Positions 8,610-17,583 of a DNA stretch of 64,000 nt are shown piece by piece. A model generated the notes under the pieces. It searched no databases. It worked only from the letters and a program-made list of their open reading frames with translations, and was not told where the DNA came from. Source of the DNA: Chryseobacterium phocaeense (GTDB lineage: Bacteria > Bacteroidota > Bacteroidia > Flavobacteriales > Weeksellaceae); the NCBI RefSeq assembly GCF_900169075.1, contig NZ_LT827013.1:217554-281553 (forward strand), in the 5' to 3' direction. Made by a program: the position numbers and the translations under genes. Numbering within the stretch: the first letter of the stretch is position 1; the number at the start of each line of letters is the position of its first letter.

Positions 8610-8683
8610 GCCTCCATAGCTCAGTTGGCCAGAGCACGTGATTTGTAATCTCGGGGTCGTGGGTTCGAATCCCTCTGGAGGCT
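8610..8683 (+). tRNA. tRNA-Thr(UGU), copy 2
   Basis: Identical to the copy at 8180-8253, including the two T-T mismatches. Confidence 0.97.
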
Positions 8684-8703
8684 CAATTTTAATATAAACA
8701 TGA

Positions 8704-8784
8704 GGGGAGATTCCAGAGTGGCTAAATGGGACTGACTGTAACTCAGTTGCTTCGGCTTCGTAGGTTCGAATCCTGCTCTCCCCA
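8704..8784 (+). tRNA. tRNA-Tyr(GUA), copy 2
   Basis: Identical to the copy at 8273-8353; class II tRNA with anticodon GTA. Confidence 0.97.
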
Positions 8785-8805
8785 CATTTTATATTAAATT
8801 AAAAT

Positions 8806-8836
8806 TTGTGCATTTAAAGGATTTTTCCTAAGTTTG
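8806..8836 (+). promoter_or_regulatory. Internal promoter before tRNA-Gly copy 2
   Basis: TTG 8806-8808, 20-base spacer, TAAGTTTG 8829-8836. It is a duplicate of the element at 8375-8405. Confidence 0.7.
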
Positions 8837-8869
8837 CACAGCGTTACCAATAATTTTGGAAACAAAATT

Positions 8870-8942
8870 GCGGAAGTAGCTCAGTTGGTAGAGCGTCAGC
8901 CTTCCAAGCTGAATGTCGCGGGTTCGACCCCCGTCTTCCGCT
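8870..8942 (+). tRNA. tRNA-Gly(UCC), copy 2
   Basis: Identical to the copy at 8439-8511; anticodon TCC. Confidence 0.97.
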
Positions 8943-8984
8943 CAAAGAAAATCATGCTGCTCAGTGTGATTTTTTTGGTTCAAT

Positions 8985-9056
8985 GCCGACTTAGCTCAGC
9001 GGTAGAGTGCTTCCTTGGTAAGGAAGAGGTCACGGGTTCAAGTCCCGTAGTTGGCT
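8985..9056 (+). tRNA. tRNA-Thr(GGU)
   Basis: 72 bases. Acceptor GCCGACT pairs with AGTTGGC with one G-T pair, discriminator T. Anticodon stem CTTCC/GGAAG holds loop TTGGTAA, anticodon GGT. It is the last gene of the array; in many flavobacteria tuf follows directly. Confidence 0.97.
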
Positions 9057-9065
9057 CACCAGATT

Positions 9066-9092
9066 TCCCGAAGTTTCTTCGGGATTTTTTTT
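9066..9092 (+). terminator. Terminator of the tRNA array
   Basis: TCCCGAAG (9066-9073) and CTTCGGGA (9077-9084) form a perfect 8-bp stem with a TTT loop, followed by eight T. Confidence 0.92.
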
Positions 9093-9155
9093 GCCCTTAA
9101 TTCAAATAAATAACTTCCTTAAATCATTCAATTGATTTGCTATCTTCTTTTGTTT

Positions 9156-9402
9156 CTCGCAGATGAAGCAGATTCTGCAGATTAATATGACAACATTTTC
9201 GCATTTCTATGCTGTTAAATCTGCCAAATCTGCATAATCAGCGTGAGAATAAAATATATGGAGATTATTCAAGACACTTTAGATTATATTTATATTAGAT
9301 TAAGCAGATTCTGCAGATGAATATGATTACAGCTTTCACATTCACCAATTGTAAATCTGCTTCATCTGTCCAATCTGCGTGAGAATAAAACATATGGATA
9401 CT
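9156..9402. repeat. Two REP-like imperfect palindromes in the 9093-9565 gap
   Basis: Two diverged direct copies (about 9156-9261 and 9301-9402) share AAGCAGATTCTGCAGAT near one end and CGTGAGAATAAAA near the other. Within each, the ends are inverted repeats of each other (AGCAGATT... against ...AATCTGC). This is the pattern of a dispersed intergenic REP-type element. The rest of the gap shows no gene. Confidence 0.75.
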
Positions 9403-9565
9403 ACTCAAATACACCTGAGGTAACAATTATTTTCTTTTCATTCAACTATAAATCGATGTTTGTAGAAATGTACAGCTTAAAATTTAATTAAATCTGACCA
9501 CCGGTATCTGCTGAATGACACAGAAACATAATTTTTTTGTTAAATTCGTGTAAAATAAGATTTTG

Positions 9566-10246
9566 ATGAATATTCTTTTATTGGAAGACGACCTCATTCT
9601 TTCAGCGGAACTCTGCCGGTTCCTCGAATCAAACAACTTTACCTGTGATAAGATCTATGACGGCGAAACCTTTCTCCGCCAGATTAAAAACAATACCTAT
9701 GACCTGTATCTGCTGGACATCAATGTTCCTAAAATAAACGGGCTCGATGTCTGCCAGACCATTCGTTCTTTCGATAAAAATACACCCATCATCATTATTT
9801 CGGCCTATGGGGATATCTCCGACAAAAAAGATGCGTTCACAAGACTTGCCGATGATTATCTGGTGAAACCTTTCCAGTTTGAAGAACTGCTTCTCCGCAT
9901 CAATTCACTGTTGAGAAGAAAAACACCATCTGACTCTTCTGATCAGGATATTATAAGGGTAGATGATCTTATCATCAACAAAACGGAACAGAAAGTATAC
10001 CGGGCGGGAAATGAAATAGCCCTTACCCTTAAAGAATTTCAGCTGCTGGTATATCTTGCGGAAGCCCAGGGAAGAACTGTCTCCAAGCAGCAGATCACAG
10101 AGCACGTATGGGAACATAACTTCAATACGAATACCAATACGGTTGAAGTATACATTAACTTTTTGAGGAAAAAGATCGATAAAGATTTTAAACTGAAACT
10201 CATTCACACCCGTTCAGGGTTCGGGTATTACCTAAGTCCATTATAA
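9566..10246 (+). CDS. OmpR-family response regulator (metal-responsive, CusR/CzcR-like)
   Basis: 226 residues from ATG 9566; an in-frame TTG three bases earlier is not needed. The N-terminal receiver domain has the acidic pocket E7-D8-D9, phospho-acceptor D51 (YLLDINVP), S79 and K101 (VKPF). The C-terminal winged-helix DNA-binding domain has TLKEFQLLVYL and the recognition region TVEVYINFLRKKI. The sensor kinase gene starts on the base after its stop codon, so the two form one unit. The kinase's similarity to heavy-metal sensors, and the efflux operon directly downstream, point to metal-responsive control of that operon. Its likely binding site is the triple repeat at 11822-11850. Confidence 0.93.
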   Translation: MNILLLEDDLILSAELCRFLESNNFTCDKIYDGETFLRQIKNNTYDLYLLDINVPKINGLDVCQTIRSFDKNTPIIIISAYGDISDKKDAFTRLADDYLVKPFQFEELLLRINSLLRRKTPSDSSDQDIIRVDDLIINKTEQKVYRAGNEIALTLKEFQLLVYLAEAQGRTVSKQQITEHVWEHNFNTNTNTVEVYINFLRKKIDKDFKLKLIHTRSGFGYYLSPL

Positions 10247-11611
10247 ATGTCCTTAAAAAGAAAGATAGCATTAACGATCAGTATCGCTTTTTCCCTGCTT
10301 TTTGCAATGGTAATGGCCGTGATCTATCTGTCTTTTAATGATTTCAGAAGAGATGAGTTCAAAGAAAGGTTCAGGCAGCGTCTTGAATTTACTTCACACT
10401 TCATTTCCAGGTCTAAGGATTTTGAAGAAGAGGCTCCTATATTTTTTAATGAAAACTCAGATAATATCCTTCTTAATGAGACGATCTTAATTTTCAACGC
10501 AGATAAAGAACTCATCTACAGTACCATCAAAGACAGAAATGTAGTCTGGGACAATGCCCTTCTCAAAGAACTGGATGAAAAAAAGCTCATCTACACCGAA
10601 AAAACGGTTCCGGAAATCTATGCGGCCCTCAGGAAAATCAATGGTGAAAATTATTATATCCTTACCAGCGCTTTTGATACCAACGGAAAATCCAAATTGG
10701 AATACCTGAAATACCTGCTGATCACGGCATATGTAATGAGTACCCTTCTGATAGGCTTTTTCAGCTACTATTTCATGGGACGGTTCCTGCGTCCTCTGGA
10801 GGATCTGAATACTGAAATTTCCGAGGTTACGGCTCATAAGCTTACCACACAGATTCCCGTTCAGCAATCCGATGACGAGATTAATGTTCTCGCGAAATCA
10901 TTCAACACGATGATTGCACGGCTGAATGATGTCTTCCAGTCGCAGAAAGATTTCACAGCCAGTGCTTCCCACGAGATAAGAACACCCATTACCAGAATGG
11001 CATTCCAGCTGGAAAACCTGATTAAATTTGAAGATCATTCTCCCGAAACCCTGACTTCCCTGAAGCAGATCCAGCGCGATGTGTACCAGTTGTCGGATCT
11101 TACCAATTCACTTTTGCTGCTGACCAAATTCGATAAAGAGAATATCCAGAGCATCTACGAGGAAGTAAGGATTGATGAAGTTATTTTCGAAGCATTCGAA
11201 GCAGTGGAAAAAAGCTACCCTTCCCTTAAAATGGATTTCCTGATCTCGGAAGATACCTCGGAAAACGGCCTTTTAACCATCAGTGGGATCCAGTCATTGC
11301 TCGTGATTGTCTTTATTAATCTGCTTAAAAATGCAGCAGTTTATTCCGATGATACGGAAGTGAACATTCTGATCACAGAAACCAGCCATTACGTAACCGT
11401 TGATGTTACCTCTCACGGAAGTACCATTCCTGTGGAAGAGCAGCCTAAATTATTCGAAGCGTTTATGAGAGGAAACAATTCCCAGAATATTTCCGGCTCA
11501 GGCCTGGGGCTTCGTATTGTGAAGAGAATCCTTGAATACCACGGAGCGGATATTATGTATTCAGCTCCTTCTGAAAATACCAATAAATTCAGCGTCGTTT
11601 TCAATAAGTAA
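10247..11611 (+). CDS. Sensor histidine kinase, heavy-metal sensor type
   Basis: 454 residues. TM1 is about 8-29, then a periplasmic sensor region (30-152), TM2 about 153-176 and a HAMP linker about 177-231. The dimerisation/phosphoacceptor domain has H242 (ASASHEIRTP). The ATPase domain has the N-box FINLLKNAAVYS (N362) and the G2 box GSGLGLRIVKRI. The G1 box is TSHGSTIP and lacks the usual Asp of DxGxG. E. coli CusS-type metal sensors also have a divergent box here, so this supports the family rather than loss of function. The partner regulator is immediately upstream and the efflux genes downstream. Which metal is sensed cannot be read from the sequence. Confidence 0.92.
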   Translation: MSLKRKIALTISIAFSLLFAMVMAVIYLSFNDFRRDEFKERFRQRLEFTSHFISRSKDFEEEAPIFFNENSDNILLNETILIFNADKELIYSTIKDRNVVWDNALLKELDEKKLIYTEKTVPEIYAALRKINGENYYILTSAFDTNGKSKLEYLKYLLITAYVMSTLLIGFFSYYFMGRFLRPLEDLNTEISEVTAHKLTTQIPVQQSDDEINVLAKSFNTMIARLNDVFQSQKDFTASASHEIRTPITRMAFQLENLIKFEDHSPETLTSLKQIQRDVYQLSDLTNSLLLLTKFDKENIQSIYEEVRIDEVIFEAFEAVEKSYPSLKMDFLISEDTSENGLLTISGIQSLLVIVFINLLKNAAVYSDDTEVNILITETSHYVTVDVTSHGSTIPVEEQPKLFEAFMRGNNSQNISGSGLGLRIVKRILEYHGADIMYSAPSENTNKFSVVFNK

Positions 11612-11821
11612 TCCTGATAACCAAGCAGTGTATCCTTTTACATTAATTCCCCTGTATTTCGAAAATAAGCGAAGCGCCTTTGTCTGCCTTAAAAAATCAT
11701 TCAGTAAAAGATCTTCGTTTATCCTTGCGATAAAAAAATTACATTTATCTTCTTAAAAATTACCCAAAAACATCCTGATTGTTCAGCATTCTTAACGATT
11801 TAAATCCAAATTTAATTTTTT

Positions 11822-11867
11822 TTTAAGGCTCCTTTAAGGGCATTTTAATCGCAGAGCGGGAATTTTG
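11822..11867 (+). promoter_or_regulatory. Candidate response-regulator operator and promoter of the efflux operon
   Basis: Three direct heptamers, TTTAAGG (11822), TTTAAGG (11833) and TTTAATC (11844), are spaced exactly 11 bp apart, the arrangement typical of OmpR-family binding. They lie upstream of a GAATTTTG -7-like element (11860-11867) that has no TTTG at -33. The start codon of the outer-membrane gene is at 11886. The rest of 11612-11821 shows no gene. Confidence 0.65.
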
Positions 11868-11885
11868 TTCCATAAAAAAGATAGA

Positions 11886-13127
11886 ATGAACAAAATTGCG
11901 GGGCTGTTTATTGCCATCTCATCATTCATGGCAGGACAGCAGCAGATGTCCCTTTCGGACTGTGAAGAGGCTTTTCAGAAAAACAATCTTCAGCTTCTTG
12001 CAGAACAATACAACATCAATATGGCAGATGCGGATATACTGCAGGCCAGGATATGGGAACTTCCACAGCTGAGCGGCCAGATCAACGCCTACAATCCCGA
12101 GGGTAAAAAAGCCTTTGATATTGGGCATGCCAAAGGAGCGGAAATCACCCAGCTGATTTATATGGGTGGGAAAAAGAAAAATGAAATTGCTTTTGCAAAA
12201 TCAAATAAAGAACTGGCCCAGCTCCAGTTTTCACAGCTTCTGGTAGATCTGAGAACCCAGCTTCATGCGGCTTACTTCAATTTGTATTATGAGAAGCTGA
12301 AACTGGATAATACCAATAAGCAGCTGGGATACATGAATGATCTTTTAAACGCCTACCGCGTTCAGTCTGCTAAAGGAAATGTTTCTCTGAAAGATGAAGT
12401 GAGGCTGCAGAGTCTCGTGATCCAGCTTAATAATGACAAACTTGGGATCAACAAAAATATCCTTGAATTTGAGCAGAATTTAAAAGTGCTCACAGGCGTT
12501 TCTGATGAAATTGAACCGATGCTTTCCGAGATTGATGCGAAGGAAATTCTTGCGGCACAGCCTTTCGGGGATGAAGAGGAATTGAAAAGAAAAGCGCTGG
12601 AAAACAATTCAGACTACCTGTATTTTCTGAAACTGATAGACAACAGCAAATTATACGCCCAGTGGCAGAAATCCCTGAATGTTCCCGATCTGAATGTTGG
12701 TGCGGGCTGGGACCAGAATGGAGGAACCTTTAAAAATGAAGTGAACCTGATGGTGGGAATTCCCCTGCCATTATGGAAAGCCAATCAGGGAAATGTGGAA
12801 AAAGCCAATTATGCCATTCAGCAGAATCAGAAAAATGCCGACTACCGGAAACTGAACCTTGAAACCAAAGTACAGGCTGCCTATAAAACATGGAAGGGGC
12901 AATATGACCAGCTGGCAGAAATCAAAACTACCGACCTCGGTAATATGGAACTGGTATATGACGGAATGCTGAAAAATTTCAGAAAAGGAAATATCAGCCT
13001 TATTGAATTTACAGATTTCATGGACAGCTACCGGCAGACGGCGCTTCAGATTTATGATATGAAAAATGATATCATGCAGTCTGCAGAACAACTTAACCAA
13101 CTCATACAAACGAAAATCTTCTATTAA
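11886..13127 (+). CDS. TolC-family outer membrane efflux protein (CzcC-like)
   Basis: 413 residues from ATG 11886; the longer TTG frame from 11865 would precede the signal peptide and was rejected. A signal peptide (MNKIAGLFIAISSFMAGQQQ) precedes two OEP-type repeats rich in long amphipathic coiled-coil helices, with the paired-repeat feature ADILQARIWELPQLSG and the conserved VGIPLPLWKANQGN segment. It forms the outer-membrane channel of the tripartite efflux pump with the adaptor (starts 3 bases after this stop) and the RND pump. Expression is predicted to depend on the upstream two-component system. Confidence 0.93.
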   Translation: MNKIAGLFIAISSFMAGQQQMSLSDCEEAFQKNNLQLLAEQYNINMADADILQARIWELPQLSGQINAYNPEGKKAFDIGHAKGAEITQLIYMGGKKKNEIAFAKSNKELAQLQFSQLLVDLRTQLHAAYFNLYYEKLKLDNTNKQLGYMNDLLNAYRVQSAKGNVSLKDEVRLQSLVIQLNNDKLGINKNILEFEQNLKVLTGVSDEIEPMLSEIDAKEILAAQPFGDEEELKRKALENNSDYLYFLKLIDNSKLYAQWQKSLNVPDLNVGAGWDQNGGTFKNEVNLMVGIPLPLWKANQGNVEKANYAIQQNQKNADYRKLNLETKVQAAYKTWKGQYDQLAEIKTTDLGNMELVYDGMLKNFRKGNISLIEFTDFMDSYRQTALQIYDMKNDIMQSAEQLNQLIQTKIFY

Positions 13128-13130
13128 ACA

Positions 13131-14216
13131 ATGAAAAAATATCTGATCCCTGTACTGATCGCCTTATCCTTATTATCATGTACGAAAAAAGAGGAAGAAA
13201 AGGCGCCACAGGCAAAAAAAGGCTTTGAACTGAGCAATACCATGCTGAGCTCAATTTCTTTAGCCAAAGTTGAGAAAAAGAATATAGAAGATCAATACAG
13301 CTTTTATGGGAAAATATCTGCCGATAAAAACAGCTATATCGATGTATATCCTTTGGTAGGCGGAAATGTTTTAAGTGTAAATGCCGAATTGGGAGATTAT
13401 GTGAAAAAAGGACAGGTGCTGGCGACCATAAGAAGTACGGAGCTTGCCGAAGTTCAGAAGGATGTAAGCGATGCCAGAACGGACCTTGTGGTGGCCCAGA
13501 ATAATCTTCGTGTGGCAAAAGAAATGTATGAAGGAAAGCTGAATACCGAAAGAGAAGTTCTTGAAGCCAGAAGTGTACTGCAAAAAGCCCAGGACCAAAT
13601 GCAGAGAGCCTCCGCGGTAAGTACGGTATATAATGTAAAGAAAGGAAATATTTACAGTGTGGTAGCACCTATCAGCGGATATATTGTTCAGAAAAATATC
13701 AATAAGGATATGCAGCTGAGAAGTGACAGAAGTGAAAATATTTTCGATGTGGCCAATACCACCAACGTCTGGGCGATTATGAATGTGAATGAATCTGATA
13801 TTGAAAAGATAAGCCTGGGAATGAAAGCCCAGGTTTCCACTCTTTCTTATCCTGATAAAGTTTTCGACGGTAGAATTGATAAAATATTTAAAATCATCGA
13901 TCCGGAAACCAATTCAATGCAGGCGAGGGTAGTACTGGACAATACCAACGGCCTTTTAATTCCTGAAAGTAAAGCGACTATCAAAGTATCCAGCTCAGAG
14001 AATAATAAAGCATTGACAGTGCCATCAAAAGCCGTGATTTTTGATGACAACAGAAGTTTTGTAGTGGTATTTAAATCCAGAACAGATATCAAAATCAAAG
14101 AAATAAAAATCCTGAAGCAGGTGGGAGATATTACTTACGTTGCAGGCGGCCTGTCCGAAGGTGAAGAGGTCATCACGAATAACCAGTTGCTGATTTACCG
14201 TTCCCTGAACAGCTAA
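13131..14216 (+). CDS. RND periplasmic adaptor (membrane fusion) lipoprotein, CzcB/CusB-like
   Basis: 361 residues. The lipoprotein signal MKKYLIPVLIALSLLSC has acylated C17 followed by a charged linker. The adaptor order is visible: barrel-sandwich half (PLVGGNVLSVNAELGDYVKK, a lipoyl-like motif), alpha-helical hairpin (about 105-165), second lipoyl half (APISGYIVQKNI), beta-barrel domain and membrane-proximal domain. It links the inner-membrane RND pump to the outer-membrane channel. It lies between those two genes. No Met/His-rich metal-binding N-terminal extension was noticed. Confidence 0.93.
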   Translation: MKKYLIPVLIALSLLSCTKKEEEKAPQAKKGFELSNTMLSSISLAKVEKKNIEDQYSFYGKISADKNSYIDVYPLVGGNVLSVNAELGDYVKKGQVLATIRSTELAEVQKDVSDARTDLVVAQNNLRVAKEMYEGKLNTEREVLEARSVLQKAQDQMQRASAVSTVYNVKKGNIYSVVAPISGYIVQKNINKDMQLRSDRSENIFDVANTTNVWAIMNVNESDIEKISLGMKAQVSTLSYPDKVFDGRIDKIFKIIDPETNSMQARVVLDNTNGLLIPESKATIKVSSSENNKALTVPSKAVIFDDNRSFVVVFKSRTDIKIKEIKILKQVGDITYVAGGLSEGEEVITNNQLLIYRSLNS

Positions 14217-14399
14217 ATTTTATTACAAATCAATAAGAATAATTAAGCATTCAGCTTTATCAAAATCTGCTTGCGGATCACTTAATATTCTTAATTACTT
14301 AAACAGGCTTAATGGTTTAAAACTATTAAAGTTTAAATGTTCTAAATATATTTCTAAAAATACTTTCAACGGCTTTTTTAGGTCACCAATTGCTCCATC

Positions 14400-17300
14400 A
14401 TGAATAAATTCATTAAAAATATAATTGCTTTTTCCTTAAAAAATAAAGCATTTACCTTTATCTGGGTTGCTATTTTAGCCATTGCGGGTTTCATCAGTTT
14501 CAAAAATATGCCTATTGAAGCTTTCCCGGATGTTACCAACACCCAGATCGTTATTATTACCCAATGGAATGGGCGGAGTGCAGAAGAAGTGGAACGTTTT
14601 GTGACAACTCCCATCGAATTGGCCATGAGCCCGGTTCAGAAGAAAACCAGTGTGAGAAGTACCACCATGTTTGGACTCTCCATTGTTAAAATTCTTTTTG
14701 ACGACGGGGTGGATGATACTTTTGCCAGAAATCAGGTCAATAACCAATTAAGAACCGTAAGCCTTCCTGATGAGGTGGATCCGGAAGTTCAGCCACCCTA
14801 CGGGCCTACCGGGGAAATTTTCAGATATACACTGGAAAGTAAGACAAAAGATTCACGGGAACTGCTGACCCTGCAGAACTGGGTGATAGACCGTGCCCTG
14901 AGAGGCGTTCCGGGTGTCGCGGATATCAATGTTTTCGGAGGACAGGATAAAGTTTTTGAGTTAAGTATTGATCCAAGGGCTTTGGATAAATATAATCTTA
15001 CCCCGCTGCAGGTGTATGATGCAGTTACCAAGAGTAATTTAAATGTAGGGGGAGATGTGATCGAAAAAAACGGACAGGCTTATGTGGTTCGTGGAATCGG
15101 TCTTGTAAAATCCGTTGCGGATATCGGAAATATCACCATTCAGAATGACAGTGGAAACCCAGTGCTGGTGAAATATGTGGCAGATGTTCACGAAAGCTCC
15201 ATGCCAAGAGTAGGGCAGGCAGGTCTTAATAAGCATGAGGATACCGTAGAAGGAATTGTGGTGATGAGAAAAGGAGAAAATCCGCGGGAAGTTCTGGTTG
15301 GGGTGAAAGCTAAGATCAAAGAGCTGAACGAAAAGATCCTGCCGAAAGATGTCAAAATGGTCACATTCTATGACCGCGACAACCTGATGGATTTTACCAC
15401 GCACACGGTGATGCATAACCTGATCGAAGGAATTATCCTCGTAACAGTAATTGTGCTCATCTTTATGGCGGACTGGCGAACCACGTTTATTGTTTCCATT
15501 ATTATTCCGTTGTCCCTGCTGTTTGCATTTTTATGTTTAAAGCTGGCCGGAATGAGTGCCAACCTGCTTTCACTGGGTGCGGTAGATTTCGGGATTATTA
15601 TTGACGGTGCCGTCGTCATGGTAGAAGGCCTCTTTGTGATGCTCGATCATAAAGCACTGAAATACGGAACAGAAAAATTCAACAAACTGGCCAAAGGAGG
15701 CTGGATCAAGCAGACAGGAACCGGTTTGGGAAAAGCCATCTTCTTTTCAAAGCTGATCATCATTACTTCACTAATTCCTATTTTCTCATTTCAGAAAGTG
15801 GAAGGAAAAATGTTCTCGCCTCTCGCATTTACTTTAGGATTTGCACTGGTAGGAGCATTGATATTCACACTCACTTTGGTTCCTGTACTTTCCCATATCC
15901 TTTTGAATAAAAATGTAAAAGAAAAAAATAATCCATTCGTTAATTTCTGGGACAGAATTGTACTGAAAGGCTTCAACTATACTTTTAAGCACAAAAAAAT
16001 GAGTTTAATTGTTGCCGTATCTTTTATGGCAGTCACCTTATTCTCAGGGAAGTTCCTGGGAACGGAATTCCTTCCGCAGCTCAATGAAGGTTCACTCTGG
16101 ATCACTGCAGAAATGCCGATGAGCTCTTCATTAAAAGAGTCTTTGAAAACCGCTGATCTTTTAAAAAAAGACATTATGAGTTTTCCTGAGGTGACCGATG
16201 TTCTTGCCCAGACAGGTCGAAGTAATGACGGAACAGATCCCAACGGTTTCGGATTTGTGCAGTTTGCCGTTAACCTTAAACCAAAAGAAGACTGGAAACG
16301 CAGCATCAGTTACGAAGACCTGATTGAGGAGATTGATAAAAAATTAAGAAGCTATCAGGGAATTACATTTAATTATTCCCAGCCGATCTCAGATAACGTA
16401 GCGGAAGCGGTAGCCGGTTTCAAAGCGGAAAACGGAATTAAAATCTATGGTGATAATCTGGAAACGCTGGATAAATTGGCTGAAGAGGTTTTAAAACAGA
16501 TCAAAAATGTGGATGGCGTAAAAGATCCCGGGATTATTAAAAATATTGGTCAGCCGGAAGTAAGCGTAGTGCTGGACCGTGATAAAATGGCGGCGTACGG
16601 AGTGATGCCGGATGATGCCCAATCTGTACTGGAAATGGCTTTCGGAGGCAAAACGGCATCAGAAATGTTTGACGGGGAAAGAAAATTCCCGATCCGTCTC
16701 CGCTATTCTCAGGAATACAGGAAGGATGAAAATGACATCGCTTCACTGATGGTTCCTACCCAGGACGGCACAAAAATCCCGCTGAAAGAGATCAGCAGCA
16801 TTGTAAAAGATAACGGAGCAGCCTTTATTTACAGGGATGATATTAAAAGATATATTGGGGTTAAATTCTCGATCCGTGACAGGGATTTGGGAAGTACCAT
16901 CGCCGATGCGCAGAAAAAAGTAGCGAATATTGAGCTTCCGGATGGTTATTCCATTGGCTGGACAGGTCAGTTCGAAAACCAGCAACGGGCCTCCCACAGA
17001 CTGGCTCAGGTAGTTCCGGTCAGTATTCTGGGGATTTTCTTCCTGTTGTTCATTCTTTTTGGAAACATGAAAGATTCCTTACTGGTATTGGCCAATGTAC
17101 CTTTTGCATTGATCGGGGGAATTATTGCCCTTCATCTTACCGGAATGAATTTTGGGATTTCCGCAGGGGTGGGAATGATTGCATTGCTCGGGATATGTAT
17201 TCAGAACGGGGTGATCCTTATCACGGAATTCCATCAGAATGTTAAAAACGGTTTAAGCCTGGATGAGGCTATATTAAACGGGGTTAAATCCAGAACACGC

Positions 17301-17498
17301 CCTGTAATTATGACCGCATTGATGGCCTCCATAGGATTAATGCCTGCTGCGTTATCCACAGGAATCGGTTCGGAATCTCAAAAACCTCTGGCTATTGTCA
17401 TTATTGGAGGATTGTTTACCGCAACCGTACTGACGCTGCTTATTTTCCCTATTATTTTCTGGATCTTCAACAGGACGAAAAAGTCTCAGCAGATTTAA
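14400..17498 (+). CDS. Heavy-metal efflux RND pump (CzcA/CusA family)
   Basis: 1032 residues, normal for the family, with 12 predicted TM segments and two large periplasmic loops. The N-terminus NKFIKNIIAFSLKNKAF and the PIEAFPDVTNTQ motif are characteristic. TM4 carries GAVDFGIIIDGAVVMVEG. This keeps the DFGxxxDGAxxxxE signature of the divalent-cation (Czc, Zn/Co/Cd) branch rather than the CusA-type copper/silver signature. It is a proton-driven exporter of metal ions and forms a tripartite pump with the two preceding genes. A 183-base gap separates it from the adaptor gene. The metal specificity call is inference. Confidence 0.93.
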   Translation: MNKFIKNIIAFSLKNKAFTFIWVAILAIAGFISFKNMPIEAFPDVTNTQIVIITQWNGRSAEEVERFVTTPIELAMSPVQKKTSVRSTTMFGLSIVKILFDDGVDDTFARNQVNNQLRTVSLPDEVDPEVQPPYGPTGEIFRYTLESKTKDSRELLTLQNWVIDRALRGVPGVADINVFGGQDKVFELSIDPRALDKYNLTPLQVYDAVTKSNLNVGGDVIEKNGQAYVVRGIGLVKSVADIGNITIQNDSGNPVLVKYVADVHESSMPRVGQAGLNKHEDTVEGIVVMRKGENPREVLVGVKAKIKELNEKILPKDVKMVTFYDRDNLMDFTTHTVMHNLIEGIILVTVIVLIFMADWRTTFIVSIIIPLSLLFAFLCLKLAGMSANLLSLGAVDFGIIIDGAVVMVEGLFVMLDHKALKYGTEKFNKLAKGGWIKQTGTGLGKAIFFSKLIIITSLIPIFSFQKVEGKMFSPLAFTLGFALVGALIFTLTLVPVLSHILLNKNVKEKNNPFVNFWDRIVLKGFNYTFKHKKMSLIVAVSFMAVTLFSGKFLGTEFLPQLNEGSLWITAEMPMSSSLKESLKTADLLKKDIMSFPEVTDVLAQTGRSNDGTDPNGFGFVQFAVNLKPKEDWKRSISYEDLIEEIDKKLRSYQGITFNYSQPISDNVAEAVAGFKAENGIKIYGDNLETLDKLAEEVLKQIKNVDGVKDPGIIKNIGQPEVSVVLDRDKMAAYGVMPDDAQSVLEMAFGGKTASEMFDGERKFPIRLRYSQEYRKDENDIASLMVPTQDGTKIPLKEISSIVKDNGAAFIYRDDIKRYIGVKFSIRDRDLGSTIADAQKKVANIELPDGYSIGWTGQFENQQRASHRLAQVVPVSILGIFFLLFILFGNMKDSLLVLANVPFALIGGIIALHLTGMNFGISAGVGMIALLGICIQNGVILITEFHQNVKNGLSLDEAILNGVKSRTRPVIMTALMASIGLMPAALSTGIGSESQKPLAIVIIGGLFTATVLTLLIFPIIFWIFNRTKKSQQI

Positions 17499-17522
17499 TA
17501 TTTCTTCTATTCTATATTAACC

Positions 17523-17553
17523 GAAGCGCAGGGAACACCGTTCTCTGCGCTTC
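17523..17553. terminator. Hairpin terminator between convergent efflux and DUF4394 genes
   Basis: A 13-bp stem (17523-17535 with 17541-17553, one G-T pair) with a CACCG loop. The T tract is weak on either side, but the position between convergent genes supports a bidirectional stop signal. Confidence 0.75.
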
Positions 17554-17583
17554 TTCGTATCGAAATAATTATTATGAGTCTTT

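Larger units (their letters stand above)
8180..8947 (+). repeat. Tandem duplication of a Thr-Tyr-Gly tRNA block
   Basis: 8180-8516 and 8610-8947 are near-identical, with a 430-431 base offset. Each contains tRNA-Thr(UGU), tRNA-Tyr(GUA), a promoter-like TTG-N20-TAAGTTTG and tRNA-Gly(UCC). The spacers are conserved too, apart from a few substitutions. Confidence 0.95.

Noticed and set aside
11532..11756. 74-codon frame after the sensor kinase
   Set aside because: It starts inside the kinase gene in another frame and has low-complexity content; the region is better explained as spacer before the efflux operon.
15368..15619. Minus-strand frames across the RND pump, tuf, rpoB and rpoC
   Set aside because: All lie antisense to strongly conserved housekeeping or pump genes and resemble nothing.
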